From: Collinsella aerofaciens
GTDB taxonomy: Bacteria; Actinomycetota; Coriobacteriia; Coriobacteriales; Coriobacteriaceae
Length of the DNA: 46,010 bases
Direction of reading: 5' to 3'
NCBI RefSeq assembly: GCF_015670745.1
Contig: NZ_JADPCH010000019.1
Span: 1 to 46,010, forward strand
This document shows, in pieces, positions 8,274 through 15,854 of the stretch (its first letter is position 1; each line of letters starts with the position of its first letter). The notes under the pieces are model-generated. The model was given only the letters and a program-made list of their open reading frames with translations, was not told the DNA's origin and searched no databases. A program made the translations under genes and the position numbers.

Positions 8274-8314
8274 ATAAAAACGGCGGTTAGGCTTCTTCGA
8301 TATGCCTAACCGCC
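8274..8314 (-). terminator. Rho-independent terminator after purN
   Basis: On the minus strand GGCGGTTAGGC pairs perfectly with GCCTAACCGCC around an 11-base loop (arms 8282-8292 and 8304-8314). It is followed by GTTTTTATT. It ends the purF-purM-purN transcript. Confidence 0.85.
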
Positions 8315-8329
8315 TTTACAAGCGGGTAA

Positions 8330-9028
8330 TTATTTCACAGGATCCACGGCGACCTTGCCGCTCTCCAGCACGTGGACGCGGCCGTCGGCGAGCATTTGCA
8401 CGACCTCGGGATACAGCACGTGCTCAATCGCGTGGATGTGCTCCTCGAGCGTGTCGACATCCCAACCTTCCTCGACAGCCAGCGCGCGCTGGGCGATGAT
8501 GGGGCCGTTGTCGTAGATCTCGTTGGCAAAGTGCACGGTCACACCGGTTACCTTGACGCCGCGCGCAAAGGCATCGTCGATCGCATGCGCGCCGGTAAAG
8601 CTCGGCAGCAGTGCCGGATGCAAGTTGACCACGCGGTTGGGAAACGCCGCCAGCAGCGGCGTGTGCACCATGCGCATGTAACCGGCCATGACCACATATT
8701 CGCAGCCGCGCTCGAGCAGCTCGTGCGCGATGATCTCGTCGGCGGCGATGGGGTCGGCATAGACATCCTTGGACAGCGTGAGCGTCTGGATGCCCGCGCG
8801 CTCAGCGCGCTGCAAACCCTTAGCCGAAGGACGGCTCGACACCACAAGCTCAATCGAAGCGTTGAGCTTGCCGGCGGCGATCAGATCGATCAGCGCCTGC
8901 AGGTTGGTACCCGAACCGCTGATGAGCACACCGATCTTGAGCGGCTCGGCCGTATCGGTGCCGGTCGGACGGGTGTAGGGCACAAAGCCCAGGCTCGCGG
9001 CAGCAGCCATCTGCTCGTTAGCGCTCAT
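8330..9028 (-). CDS. purN: phosphoribosylglycinamide formyltransferase
   Basis: A 232-residue enzyme that moves a formyl group from 10-formyl-tetrahydrofolate to GAR in the third step of purine synthesis. Motifs are GVLISGSGTNLQAL (from about residue 33), and the catalytic Asn and His in VVNLHPALLPSFTGAHAIDD with the following Asp-containing loop DNGPIIAQ. It is about 20 residues longer than the E. coli enzyme because of an N-terminal extension before PLKIGVL. The ATG at 9028 overlaps the end of purM by 11 bases; an alternative ATG at 9010 is possible. It is the last gene of purF-purM-purN and is followed by a strong terminator. Confidence 0.95.
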   Translation of the reverse strand: MSANEQMAAAASLGFVPYTRPTGTDTAEPLKIGVLISGSGTNLQALIDLIAAGKLNASIELVVSSRPSAKGLQRAERAGIQTLTLSKDVYADPIAADEIIAHELLERGCEYVVMAGYMRMVHTPLLAAFPNRVVNLHPALLPSFTGAHAIDDAFARGVKVTGVTVHFANEIYDNGPIIAQRALAVEEGWDVDTLEEHIHAIEHVLYPEVVQMLADGRVHVLESGKVAVDPVK

Positions 9029-10121
9029 CGGAGTACACGACCTTACCGGAGCCCTCGACGCACTCGCCCACGCGGAACGGCTTCTCGCCCAGCGCGACCA
9101 GGGCCTCGGTCACGGCAGCCTCGTCCTCGGGGGCGACGATCAGGCACAGGCCAACGCCCATGTTGAAGGTCTTGCATGCCTCGTTGGGCGCGAGCTCGGC
9201 CTGGCGCGACACGTAGGTGATGACGGGCGGAACGTCCCAACCCATCTCGGCGCCGTTGCGGGTGACCACGGCGTCGACGTCGTCGGCGAGCGCGCGGTTG
9301 AGGTTCTCGGTGATGCCGCCGCCGGTGATGTGGGCGATGGCGTGCACCGGAGCGCCACCGCGCAGCAGCTCCAGAATCGGCTTGACATAGATGCGCGTGG
9401 GGGCCAACAGGGCGTCTGCCAGCGATGCGCCGCCGAGTTCCTCGAGCGGGCGGCTCAGCTCCTCGGCCTTAGCGGCAGCCTCGGGCGTGCCCGGCTTAAT
9501 ACCGTCGACGCCAATGACCTTACGCACGAGCGAGTAGCCGTTGGAGTGCACGCCGGTGGAAGGCAGGCCCAGGATCACGTCCCCGGGGCGGACGTTCGCA
9601 GGGTCGAGCATCTTGGGACGGTCGACGACGCCCACGGTAAATCCGGCAAGGTCGTAGTCGGCAGGAGCCATGACGCCGGGGTGCTCGGCCATCTCGCCGC
9701 CCACGAGCGCGCAGCCCGCGAGCTTGCAGCCGTCGGCCACACCCTTGATGATCTTTGCCATGTGCTCGGCCTCGATGTGGCCGATGGCAACGTAGTCCAG
9801 GAAGAACAGCGGCTCGGCACCCGAAGCCAGAATGTCGTTGACGCACATAGCAACCAGGTCCTGGCCCACCGTCTCGTGACGGTCCATGATCTGGGCGAGC
9901 ACGAGCTTGGTGCCCACGCCGTCGGTACCGCTAATCAGAATCGGGTCTTCCATATCCTTAAGCGCGGCAGCCGAGAACAGGCCACCAAAGCCACCGATGC
10001 CGCCGATGACCTCGGGACGGTTGGTGTCCTTAACCATCTGCTTAATAGCGTCAACGGCGCGGCCGCCCTCGGCGGTATCGACGCCGGCATCCTCATACGT
10101 CACATGCTTGCTGTCGCTCAT
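9018..10121 (-). CDS. purM: phosphoribosylformylglycinamidine cyclo-ligase
   Basis: A 367-residue AIR synthetase that closes the imidazole ring with ATP (fifth step of purine synthesis). It shows GGFGGLFSAAAL, the nucleotide-binding SGTDGVGTKL, GGEMAEHPGVM and the C-terminal HITGGGITENLNRAL, all expected in this family, and is full length. The start MSDSKHVTY at 10121 has GAGAGGAAGG upstream. It lies 156 bases downstream of purF, separated by palindrome G, and overlaps purN, so co-transcription in the order purF, purM, purN is likely. Confidence 0.97.
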   Translation of the reverse strand: MSDSKHVTYEDAGVDTAEGGRAVDAIKQMVKDTNRPEVIGGIGGFGGLFSAAALKDMEDPILISGTDGVGTKLVLAQIMDRHETVGQDLVAMCVNDILASGAEPLFFLDYVAIGHIEAEHMAKIIKGVADGCKLAGCALVGGEMAEHPGVMAPADYDLAGFTVGVVDRPKMLDPANVRPGDVILGLPSTGVHSNGYSLVRKVIGVDGIKPGTPEAAAKAEELSRPLEELGGASLADALLAPTRIYVKPILELLRGGAPVHAIAHITGGGITENLNRALADDVDAVVTRNGAEMGWDVPPVITYVSRQAELAPNEACKTFNMGVGLCLIVAPEDEAAVTEALVALGEKPFRVGECVEGSGKVVYSDER

Positions 10122-10238
10122 CTGAGCCTTCCTCTCCCACTACCGTCCGCCGCCCGGGCGCCAAACGGTGCTCATAGTTGCGTTCATTTCGGCGCGTGCC
10201 ATAACAGCACGCGCCGTCATATCAACAAAACAGCAGGT

Positions 10239-10279
10239 AAAACCTACCAAAATAAACCTGTCCCTTTTTGGCATGTTTT
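10239..10279. repeat. GGGACAG-core palindrome overlapping the purF stop (site G)
   Basis: Arms AAAACCTACCAAAA (10239-10252) and TTTTGGCATGTTTT (10266-10279) match at 12 of 14 positions. The minus-strand loop contains AGGGACAGG. The element overlaps the purF stop codon at 10278-10280, so purF appears to end inside a repeat copy. Confidence 0.65.
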
Positions 10280-11948
10280 AGGCCTCGCCGTGTTCCTCTT
10301 CCCAGCTGCGATCGTCGTATTTCTCGACCACGGCGTCGTCATCAAAGTGCAGCGGCTTGTCCAGGTTGCGGGGCTTAAAGCCCTCCATGAACTTGTCGCG
10401 GCCAAAGCTCTCGGGAATCGCCACGGGGTAGCGGCCGGTAAAGCACGCATCGCAGTAACCGCCCTTGGGCATGACCTTAAGCAGGCCCTCGACCGAAAGG
10501 AAGGCCAGCGAATCGGCGCCGATATACTCGCAAATCTCGTCGACCGTCTTGTTGGCGCTGATAAGCTGCGACTGCACGTCGGTATCGATGCCGTAGAAGC
10601 ACGGCCAGATGACCTCGGGCGAGTTGATGCGGATATGAATCTCCTTGGCGCCGGCGTTGCGCAGCATCTTGACGAGCTGCACCATGGTGGTGCCGCGCAC
10701 GATGGAGTCGTCGATGACGACCAGGCGCTTGCCCTCGATGTTGTCACGCAGCGGGTTGAGCTTCATACGCACGCCCATGGCACGCAGCTCCTGCGTAGGC
10801 TCGATAAACGTACGGCCCACATAGCGGTTCTTGATGAGGCCCTCGCCAAAGGGAATGCCACTCTCGTGCGAATAGCCCTCCGCGGGCGGCAGGCCGGAGT
10901 CGGGCACGCCGATGACCAGGTCGGCCTCGACGGGCTCCTCATGTGCCAGCTGACGACCCATGTCATAACGGCAGGCGTAGACGCTCTTGCCGTTCATGAT
11001 GGAATCGGGGCGAGCAAAGTAGACCTGCTCAAAAATGCAGTTAGCAGGCTCTTCGGCGGCAGGCACGCCCTGCTCGGACACAAGGCCCTCGGCGCTGATG
11101 CGCAAAATCTCACCGGGACGGACGTCGCGGACGTACTCGGCGCCCACGATATCGAGCGCGCAGGTCTCGGAGGCAACGACCCAGCCGCCGGCGCGCGTGA
11201 CATGGGTGGTGGCGTCGACCGTCGCGGCGCCGTCCTGCGACGGTAGCTGCGAAACGGATGCGGCATCGGCCTGGTCCAGGCCCTCATCCACCAGCTTGCC
11301 CAGCACGAGCGGGCGAATGCCGTGCGGATCGCGGAATGCGTAGAGCGCCTGCTCGTTGATGAGCGTCATGGCGTAGCCGCCGCGCACGAGCTCCATGGTC
11401 TTGCGAATGCCCTCGCGCAGATGGCCAGTACGCTGAGTAAAGTAGCCGATGAGTTTGGTCGCGACCTCGGAATCCGAGTTGGAGAGGAACGGTACGCCCA
11501 GCTCGATCAGCTGGCGACGCAGCTCGTCGGTGTTGACGAGGGTGCCGTTGTGCGCGAGCGCGATAATGACGCTATTGATGGTAGAGAGGTGCGGCTGAGA
11601 GGCTTCCCAGCTCTTGGCGCCGGCGGTGCCGTAGCGCACATGACCCACGGCCAGCTGACCGGAGAGCGTCGACAAGTCGGCATTGGAGAACACGCGGTCG
11701 AGCAGGCCCAGATCCTTGCGGACCATAACCGTACCGCCGTCACCAACGGCGATTCCCGCCGATTCTTGGCCGCGATGCTGCAGTGCACGCAGGCCAAAGT
11801 ACGTCAGTCGAGCCACGTCGCGATCGGGCGCCCAGACACCAAAAACGCCGCATTCCTCATGCAGCTGGTCAGAGTCCGGATCATACGTCGACATGGCGTT
11901 CACCTGTCCCGCGGCACGCTCGGCCGCGCGGATGGTTTCTTGAGACAT
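10278..11948 (-). CDS. purF: amidophosphoribosyltransferase (Fe-S type)
   Basis: A 556-residue glutamine-PRPP amidotransferase catalysing the first committed step of purine synthesis. The nucleophile is Cys33 in EECGVFG, exposed after removal of a propeptide; if translation starts at the internal ATG (MSTYDPD) the propeptide would be 14 residues. Four cysteines at the places of the Bacillus-type 4Fe-4S ligands are present: Cys304 (NCIFEQVYFARPDS), Cys450 (CFYGIDTD), Cys499 and Cys502 (CDACFTG). The PRPP loop is VVIDDSIVRGTT (410-421). An insert of some 35 residues lies at about 220-255. The start at 11948 follows GAGGGGATGCC. The oxygen-sensitive cluster suits an anaerobe. Confidence 0.97.
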   Translation of the reverse strand: MSQETIRAAERAAGQVNAMSTYDPDSDQLHEECGVFGVWAPDRDVARLTYFGLRALQHRGQESAGIAVGDGGTVMVRKDLGLLDRVFSNADLSTLSGQLAVGHVRYGTAGAKSWEASQPHLSTINSVIIALAHNGTLVNTDELRRQLIELGVPFLSNSDSEVATKLIGYFTQRTGHLREGIRKTMELVRGGYAMTLINEQALYAFRDPHGIRPLVLGKLVDEGLDQADAASVSQLPSQDGAATVDATTHVTRAGGWVVASETCALDIVGAEYVRDVRPGEILRISAEGLVSEQGVPAAEEPANCIFEQVYFARPDSIMNGKSVYACRYDMGRQLAHEEPVEADLVIGVPDSGLPPAEGYSHESGIPFGEGLIKNRYVGRTFIEPTQELRAMGVRMKLNPLRDNIEGKRLVVIDDSIVRGTTMVQLVKMLRNAGAKEIHIRINSPEVIWPCFYGIDTDVQSQLISANKTVDEICEYIGADSLAFLSVEGLLKVMPKGGYCDACFTGRYPVAIPESFGRDKFMEGFKPRNLDKPLHFDDDAVVEKYDDRSWEEEHGEA

Positions 11949-11989
11949 GGCATCCCCTCAGAGCCTCGTATTTTGGCGTTACCCGCCTT

Positions 11990-11995
11990 ATTATA
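11990..11995 (-). promoter_or_regulatory. probable -10 box of the purF promoter
   Basis: On the minus strand a perfect TATAAT lies about 42 bases upstream of the purF start codon. No good -35 hexamer is visible at the right spacing, so this is a tentative assignment. Confidence 0.45.
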
Positions 11996-12210
11996 CGCAC
12001 GGCGCGACGCGCTCCCCCGCGCATGAGCAGCGCTTTTTAAAAGCCCACCGAGCTTATTATCCGTTTTGCGACCAAACATTTTATTGGGTAGTCCACTCTC
12101 AGGGGCAACGGCCTCGAAGACTTCCCGTGCGCCGTGTCTCGCCCGCGCTAGGGACTACATTGTTGCAATTGGGACGTTCGTCCTGTCTTTTAGCTGGTCG
12201 TCGGCGTATC

Positions 12211-12228
12211 CTTGTAGACTACTACAAG
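12211..12228. promoter_or_regulatory. palindromic operator candidate before the CmpB-family gene
   Basis: CTTGTAG-acta-CTACAAG is a perfect 7-base inverted repeat 16 bases upstream of the ATG at 12245, directly before the AGAAAGG ribosome site. It could be an operator or a small hairpin near translation start. Confidence 0.4.
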
Positions 12229-12244
12229 ACGAGAAAGGTAGCGT

Positions 12245-13474
12245 ATGGATCGAAATCAACTCGACCCCAGTGTCCCCAGCACCACGGAGGCCAAGAAGAT
12301 CCCCCTTATCATCAAGGTCTACGCAGTCCTGTGCACCCTATCTGGCGTGGGCACGCTCCCGTCAGTCGCCGTCTTTATGTGGCAGGTCATCACCGCACTC
12401 ATTAACGGCAACGTCGCCGCTAAGCTCGGTGATAACACCCTGGTCGCGGTTGGCCTTATCGTCGCCGGCATTATGCTCTCGGTGGCAAGCGCGATCATCT
12501 TGATCGTCTTTGGCCTGGACCTCATCAAGGACCAGCGGCGCAATGCCGCCCGCCTGTCTTACGTCCTCATCGCATTTACCGTCGTGGAGCTTTTAGTTGA
12601 CGTGATGCTCCAGGGCATCGGACCCTTCCTGCTGCGCCCCGCCGTCCAGCTTGTCATCCTCATTGCGCTGTCGGCCACCGTCGACCCCACGCTACGCCAG
12701 GAGCGCGAACTGCAGCGCCGTCTGCAAGAGATGCTCGACCGCGATGCCGCCGCCGAGGGGATGCTCGGCCGCGACGAAACCGGCGAGGGCTACATCAAGC
12801 TCAACTACTTCAACCTGTTCTGGGTATTCTTCGTCTGCAGCGTGTTAGGTCTCATTCTCGAGGAAGTCTGGCATATGGTCGTCGTCGATCCCGGCGTCTA
12901 TCAGGACCGTGCCGGTATGCTATTTGGCCCCTTTAGCCCCATCTACGGATTTGGCGCGGTGCTCATGACCATGGCGCTCAACCGCTTCTATAAAAAGAAT
13001 CCTCTGATCATTTTCCTGGTAAGTGCCCTGATCGGCGGCGCTTTCGAGGTGTTTGTAGGCTGGTTTATGCAGACCTCATTTGGCGTGGTGTCGTGGAGCT
13101 ATTCACACATTAGGCTATTCGGCATGCCCGATCCCATCGCGGTATTGACCGGGGGACGCACATGCACGCCGTTTGCCTGCATGTGGGGCCTGGGTGGCCT
13201 CATCTGGATCAAGGTCTTGCTGCCGCGCCTGCTTAAGCTCATCAATATGATTCCATGGAAACGCCGCTACTCTGCTACCGTCATCCTGACCGCCGTCATG
13301 TTGATCGACGGCGTCATGACGTTGCAATCGCTCGACTATTGGTATCAGCGCGTCAACGGAACCGTTCGAAATATTCCCGTCGCACAGTTCTATGACAAGC
13401 ATTTCGATAACGAATATATGGAGAACCGTTTTCAGAGTATGACCATGAGCCCCAAGGACGCCACACGCGTGTAG
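12245..13474 (+). CDS. putative ABC transporter permease, CmpB family (PF06541-like)
   Basis: A 409-residue membrane protein and one of the few plus-strand genes here. The first part has four hydrophobic segments (about residues 18-160) and the second holds the family core: LFWVFFVCSVLGLILEE, RAGMLFGPFSPIYGFG and GGAFEVFVGWFMQ. The family is named a putative ABC permease, but no ATPase accompanies it, so its function is unknown. It starts MDRNQLDPS with AGAAAGG upstream and is transcribed away from purF. A bidirectional terminator follows at 13507-13547. Confidence 0.8.
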   Translation: MDRNQLDPSVPSTTEAKKIPLIIKVYAVLCTLSGVGTLPSVAVFMWQVITALINGNVAAKLGDNTLVAVGLIVAGIMLSVASAIILIVFGLDLIKDQRRNAARLSYVLIAFTVVELLVDVMLQGIGPFLLRPAVQLVILIALSATVDPTLRQERELQRRLQEMLDRDAAAEGMLGRDETGEGYIKLNYFNLFWVFFVCSVLGLILEEVWHMVVVDPGVYQDRAGMLFGPFSPIYGFGAVLMTMALNRFYKKNPLIIFLVSALIGGAFEVFVGWFMQTSFGVVSWSYSHIRLFGMPDPIAVLTGGRTCTPFACMWGLGGLIWIKVLLPRLLKLINMIPWKRRYSATVILTAVMLIDGVMTLQSLDYWYQRVNGTVRNIPVAQFYDKHFDNEYMENRFQSMTMSPKDATRV

Positions 13475-13506
13475 CAAACGCCAGAGCAAAATAGCTCCAA
13501 CACATC

Positions 13507-13547
13507 AAAGCCCGCTGGCAGATCTACATGAACTGCCGGCGGGCTTT
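13507..13547. terminator. bidirectional terminator
   Basis: AAAGCCCGC-tGGCAG pairs with CTGCCgGCGGGCTTT across a 10-base loop, with A and T ends on either side. It serves the plus-strand CmpB-family gene and the minus-strand MoaE-like gene, which converge here. Confidence 0.85.
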
Positions 13548-13580
13548 CGCTATAGACAGACTCGGATTGCCGACGAGGCC

Positions 13581-13997
13581 TTACGCCTCGCGCTCGACCT
13601 CGCTCACACACTCATTTTTGATGGTACCGACGAGTGCCTGCAGCGCATCGACCACATGCGGGCGAATGTCTCCGCCAATGAGCACGAGCATGATGTCGTC
13701 GCCCACGGCAAGCTCGCCGCTCGCCAACCACACGCGCACGTAGCCGATACCCGGCATCGCGCGCGTTGCCTCGATAGCGGCCTGCACCTTATCGGCATCG
13801 AAGCCAAACACCATGCCGCCCACCTTGTGGCCTGGCACCACACCATCTGTCTCGACCCCACGCACCTCGGCCTTGGGCGTCGCACGCACCACGCCGTTGT
13901 GTGTCAGGTACATCCCACAATCAGCCGCCGAAACATCGGCCTTGGCTTCGCGCAGCCAAGCATCAACCGAAGGCATCGATTTGCCACTTTCAAGCAT
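13581..13997 (-). CDS. MoaE-like molybdopterin-synthase-type protein
   Basis: A 138-residue protein resembling the MoaE family (catalytic subunit of molybdopterin synthase). The start has THNGVVRATPKAEVR, the end has SGELAVGDDIMLVLIGGDIR and IKNECVSEVE, close in layout to MoaE's substrate-binding lysine region. It differs from canonical MoaE in several core positions, so the exact reaction is uncertain. The second of two adjacent ATGs (13997) is preferred because AAAGGAG is at proper spacing from it. No other molybdenum-cofactor gene lies in the window. It follows the sortase gene, separated by palindrome H. Confidence 0.6.
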   Translation of the reverse strand: MLESGKSMPSVDAWLREAKADVSAADCGMYLTHNGVVRATPKAEVRGVETDGVVPGHKVGGMVFGFDADKVQAAIEATRAMPGIGYVRVWLASGELAVGDDIMLVLIGGDIRPHVVDALQALVGTIKNECVSEVEREA

Positions 13998-14020
13998 CAT
14001 TTCTCCTTTTTACCGTCGTC

Positions 14021-14057
14021 GAGTAGCTCATTTGGGACGGGGCTCTTTTAGCTACTC
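14021..14057. repeat. GGGAC palindrome (site H)
   Basis: GAGTAGCT (14021-14028) and AGCTACTC (14050-14057) surround an interior containing TTTGGGACGGGGCTC. It lies between the sortase stop and the MoaE-like start, and may be a divergent family copy. Confidence 0.5.
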
Positions 14058-14065
14058 TCAACAAT

Positions 14066-15064
14066 TTATTCCTCGACCGGCGTGAGCACCATGACTGCGC
14101 GCGTATTGCTAAATGACAGCGAACGGCAGGTCACAAGCGTTACGACCTTGGTTGCCGAAGCGGCACGATCGGTGGCATCGCTCGCCACGGCAGAGGCACC
14201 GTCGAGCATCTCGGACAAATAGTTCTTCAGTCCGTCATCGCCCTCAAAGTTGGGCGTGCGCGCCTTGGCATACGTGTCCTCGACCACCTTGGTCGCCAGC
14301 GGGCGCAACTTATACGTCGCATCGCGCGTGATGTAGTACACGTATTCCATGCTGTCGAACGTCGCCTGATCGGTCGTATCCGAAATCACGTTGAACATCG
14401 ATCCGTCATTCATGTGATGACCGTAAATCGTGGTCTGCTGATCCACCATGCCCGGCGCGGTGTCGTCGCTATCCAAGAAGATGGCTCCCGAGGCATTGGC
14501 GGTGCCGTCGAACAGCGTGTTGAGGTACTTGGAGTTGTTGTTGGTCTGCACCACGGGGTAGTTGATGTTGGTGCCGGGTGCGTAAATCCAACCCACAACC
14601 TCGGGATTTGTCTGGGCAAGCGCATTGAAGTCGATAACCGGCACGCCGCTGGCGTCCTTGTCGCTCACATATTGCTTTTCGATTTTTTGATATGACTCGC
14701 TCGCCTGCTTGTAGCCAATCTGCGCGTTGATAAAGATGGCGGCCGCAGCAACGATCAGGCCAATGCCGATGATGATGAGCAGAATGGGAATGACGGAGCG
14801 GCGCTTTTTGCGCGGCGGCTCAGTATAGCTCGATGGCGCGGCATGCGCCGAAGAGCGAGGTGACTTCTTGGCCGTGCTGTATGACGAAGGGCGATATGCA
14901 GTAGGTGCATCCTGACGACGATGCTTCGCCGGCGTCACGGGACGCGGCGCGCGTGGCTGCTGAGGAGAGGATATCCGACCCTGCTGCGGCACGCGGGCTG
15001 CTCCCGACTTGGCTGGATCGGGAATCCGAGAAGCCGAAAAACGCTTTCCCTGATAGTCGGACAT
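14066..15064 (-). CDS. srtB: class B sortase
   Basis: A 332-residue membrane transpeptidase. A proline/serine-rich cytoplasmic part (1-85) and a basic stretch (RKKRRS) precede one membrane helix (91-113). The catalytic domain shows VVGWIYAPGTNINYPVVQ, TIYGHHMNDG with His216/217, the active-site Cys313 in TLVTC, and Arg322 shortly after. It starts MSDYQGKRF with AAGGAGAGCC upstream, 36 bases behind purE. Class B enzymes link proteins to the wall or assemble pili; the obvious nearby candidate substrate is the IPNTG-ending glycosidase at 15855-22265. That pairing is an inference, because most such wall proteins are handled by a housekeeping sortase encoded elsewhere. Confidence 0.92.
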   Translation of the reverse strand: MSDYQGKRFSASRIPDPAKSGAARVPQQGRISSPQQPRAPRPVTPAKHRRQDAPTAYRPSSYSTAKKSPRSSAHAAPSSYTEPPRKKRRSVIPILLIIIGIGLIVAAAAIFINAQIGYKQASESYQKIEKQYVSDKDASGVPVIDFNALAQTNPEVVGWIYAPGTNINYPVVQTNNNSKYLNTLFDGTANASGAIFLDSDDTAPGMVDQQTTIYGHHMNDGSMFNVISDTTDQATFDSMEYVYYITRDATYKLRPLATKVVEDTYAKARTPNFEGDDGLKNYLSEMLDGASAVASDATDRAASATKVVTLVTCRSLSFSNTRAVMVLTPVEE

Positions 15065-15100
15065 GGCTCTCCTTATGCTACAAATGGACTGGCAGAGCGC

Positions 15101-15565
15101 TTAGGCGTCAGCCATCTCCTGCTTCATCTTCTCGATAACCTTGCGGTACTCGGGGTCGCATGCGCCCAGAATCTGCGTGGCGTAAATGGCAGCGTTCTTG
15201 GCACCGTTGATGGCCACACAGGCAACGGGCACGCCCGAAGGCATCTGTACCATCGACAGCAGCGAGTCCATACCGCCCAGATCGCTCGTCTTCATAGGCA
15301 CGCCGATGACCGGCAGCGGCGTAAACGCAGCCACGACACCGCCCAGGTGAGCAGCCTTGCCGGCGGCAGCGATAATTACCTTGATGCCGCGGTCGGCAGC
15401 AGTCGAGGCCCACTCATGGACCTTCGCCGGCGTGCGGTGCGCGCTTGCAATCACGAGCTCATAGGGCACGCCCAGCGCCTCGAGCTCGGCGGTGCAACCT
15501 TCCATAACGCCCAAATCGGACTTGGAGCCCATGATGATCCCGACAACCGGCTTCTGATCTGCCAT
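15101..15565 (-). CDS. purE: 5-(carboxyamino)imidazole ribonucleotide mutase
   Basis: A 154-residue class I PurE that converts N5-CAIR to CAIR in purine synthesis. It shows GIIMGSKSDLGVME at the start, SAHRTPAKVHEW with the catalytic histidine, and GVPMKTSDLGGMDSLLSMVQMP. The start MADQKP at 15565 is preceded by AGGAGG at nine bases; an earlier TTG is less likely. No purK is adjacent. The sortase gene follows 36 bases later on the same strand. Upstream lies a 24-base-arm hairpin and then the end of the GH31 gene. Confidence 0.95.
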   Translation of the reverse strand: MADQKPVVGIIMGSKSDLGVMEGCTAELEALGVPYELVIASAHRTPAKVHEWASTAADRGIKVIIAAAGKAAHLGGVVAAFTPLPVIGVPMKTSDLGGMDSLLSMVQMPSGVPVACVAINGAKNAAIYATQILGACDPEYRKVIEKMKQEMADA

Positions 15566-15660
15566 AAACAAAGACCTCCTGTTGAGAGCGGTGACGCGGC
15601 GAATCCGCGACCCTTAACTACTGAGAGTAGTATAGCTGCTCCCGTCCCTGCGGTCTCTGT

Positions 15661-15748
15661 GGCGCTTCGCGGGCGGGCCAGGCTCTATCTGAACGACTTT
15701 GCGAAGCAACCGGAGTGAAGATAAAGCCTGGCCCGCCCGCGAAGCGCC
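15661..15748. repeat. long hairpin with CTGAACGACT core (family 2, copy 1)
   Basis: The arms at 15661-15684 and 15725-15748 are 24 bases and perfectly complementary (starting GGCGCTTCGCGGGCGGG). Between them is CTGAACGACTTTGCGAAGCA followed by ACCGGAGTGAAG. The same core with different arms occurs at 23105-23195. The element lies between the GH31 stop and purE and could end the GH31 transcript, but no T tract follows. Confidence 0.8.
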
Positions 15749-15788
15749 CTGCGACCTACCGGATATTGCCATGACGTACGTTGGCTGA
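15747..15788. repeat. 42-bp repeat motif, copy 1
   Basis: The stretch begins CCCTGCGACCTACCGG and ends TACGTTGGCTGA. A copy differing at four positions lies in the same orientation at 22648-22689, on the other side of the GH31 gene. Each copy adjoins a hairpin (15661-15748 and 22591-22636) on the same side. Confidence 0.75.
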
Positions 15789-15854
15789 AATAATAAAGCA
15801 ATGCCCGCCGTCCTTGACGGAGCGGCGGGCACGTTTGCTTAGTTGTCGCTGGGA

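Noticed and set aside
12172-12183. GGACG-tt-CGTCC upstream of the CmpB-family gene as a further GGGAC repeat copy
   Set aside because: The palindrome is very short and lacks the ACAG core; chance is a sufficient explanation in GC-rich DNA.
15614-15832. Short minus-strand frame through the 42-bp repeat whose peptide resembles the one at 22638-22844 (QPTYV..I.GRSQG)
   Set aside because: The similarity is explained by the DNA repeat itself; there is no ribosome site and the frame covers a perfect hairpin. A shared peptide remains a remote possibility.
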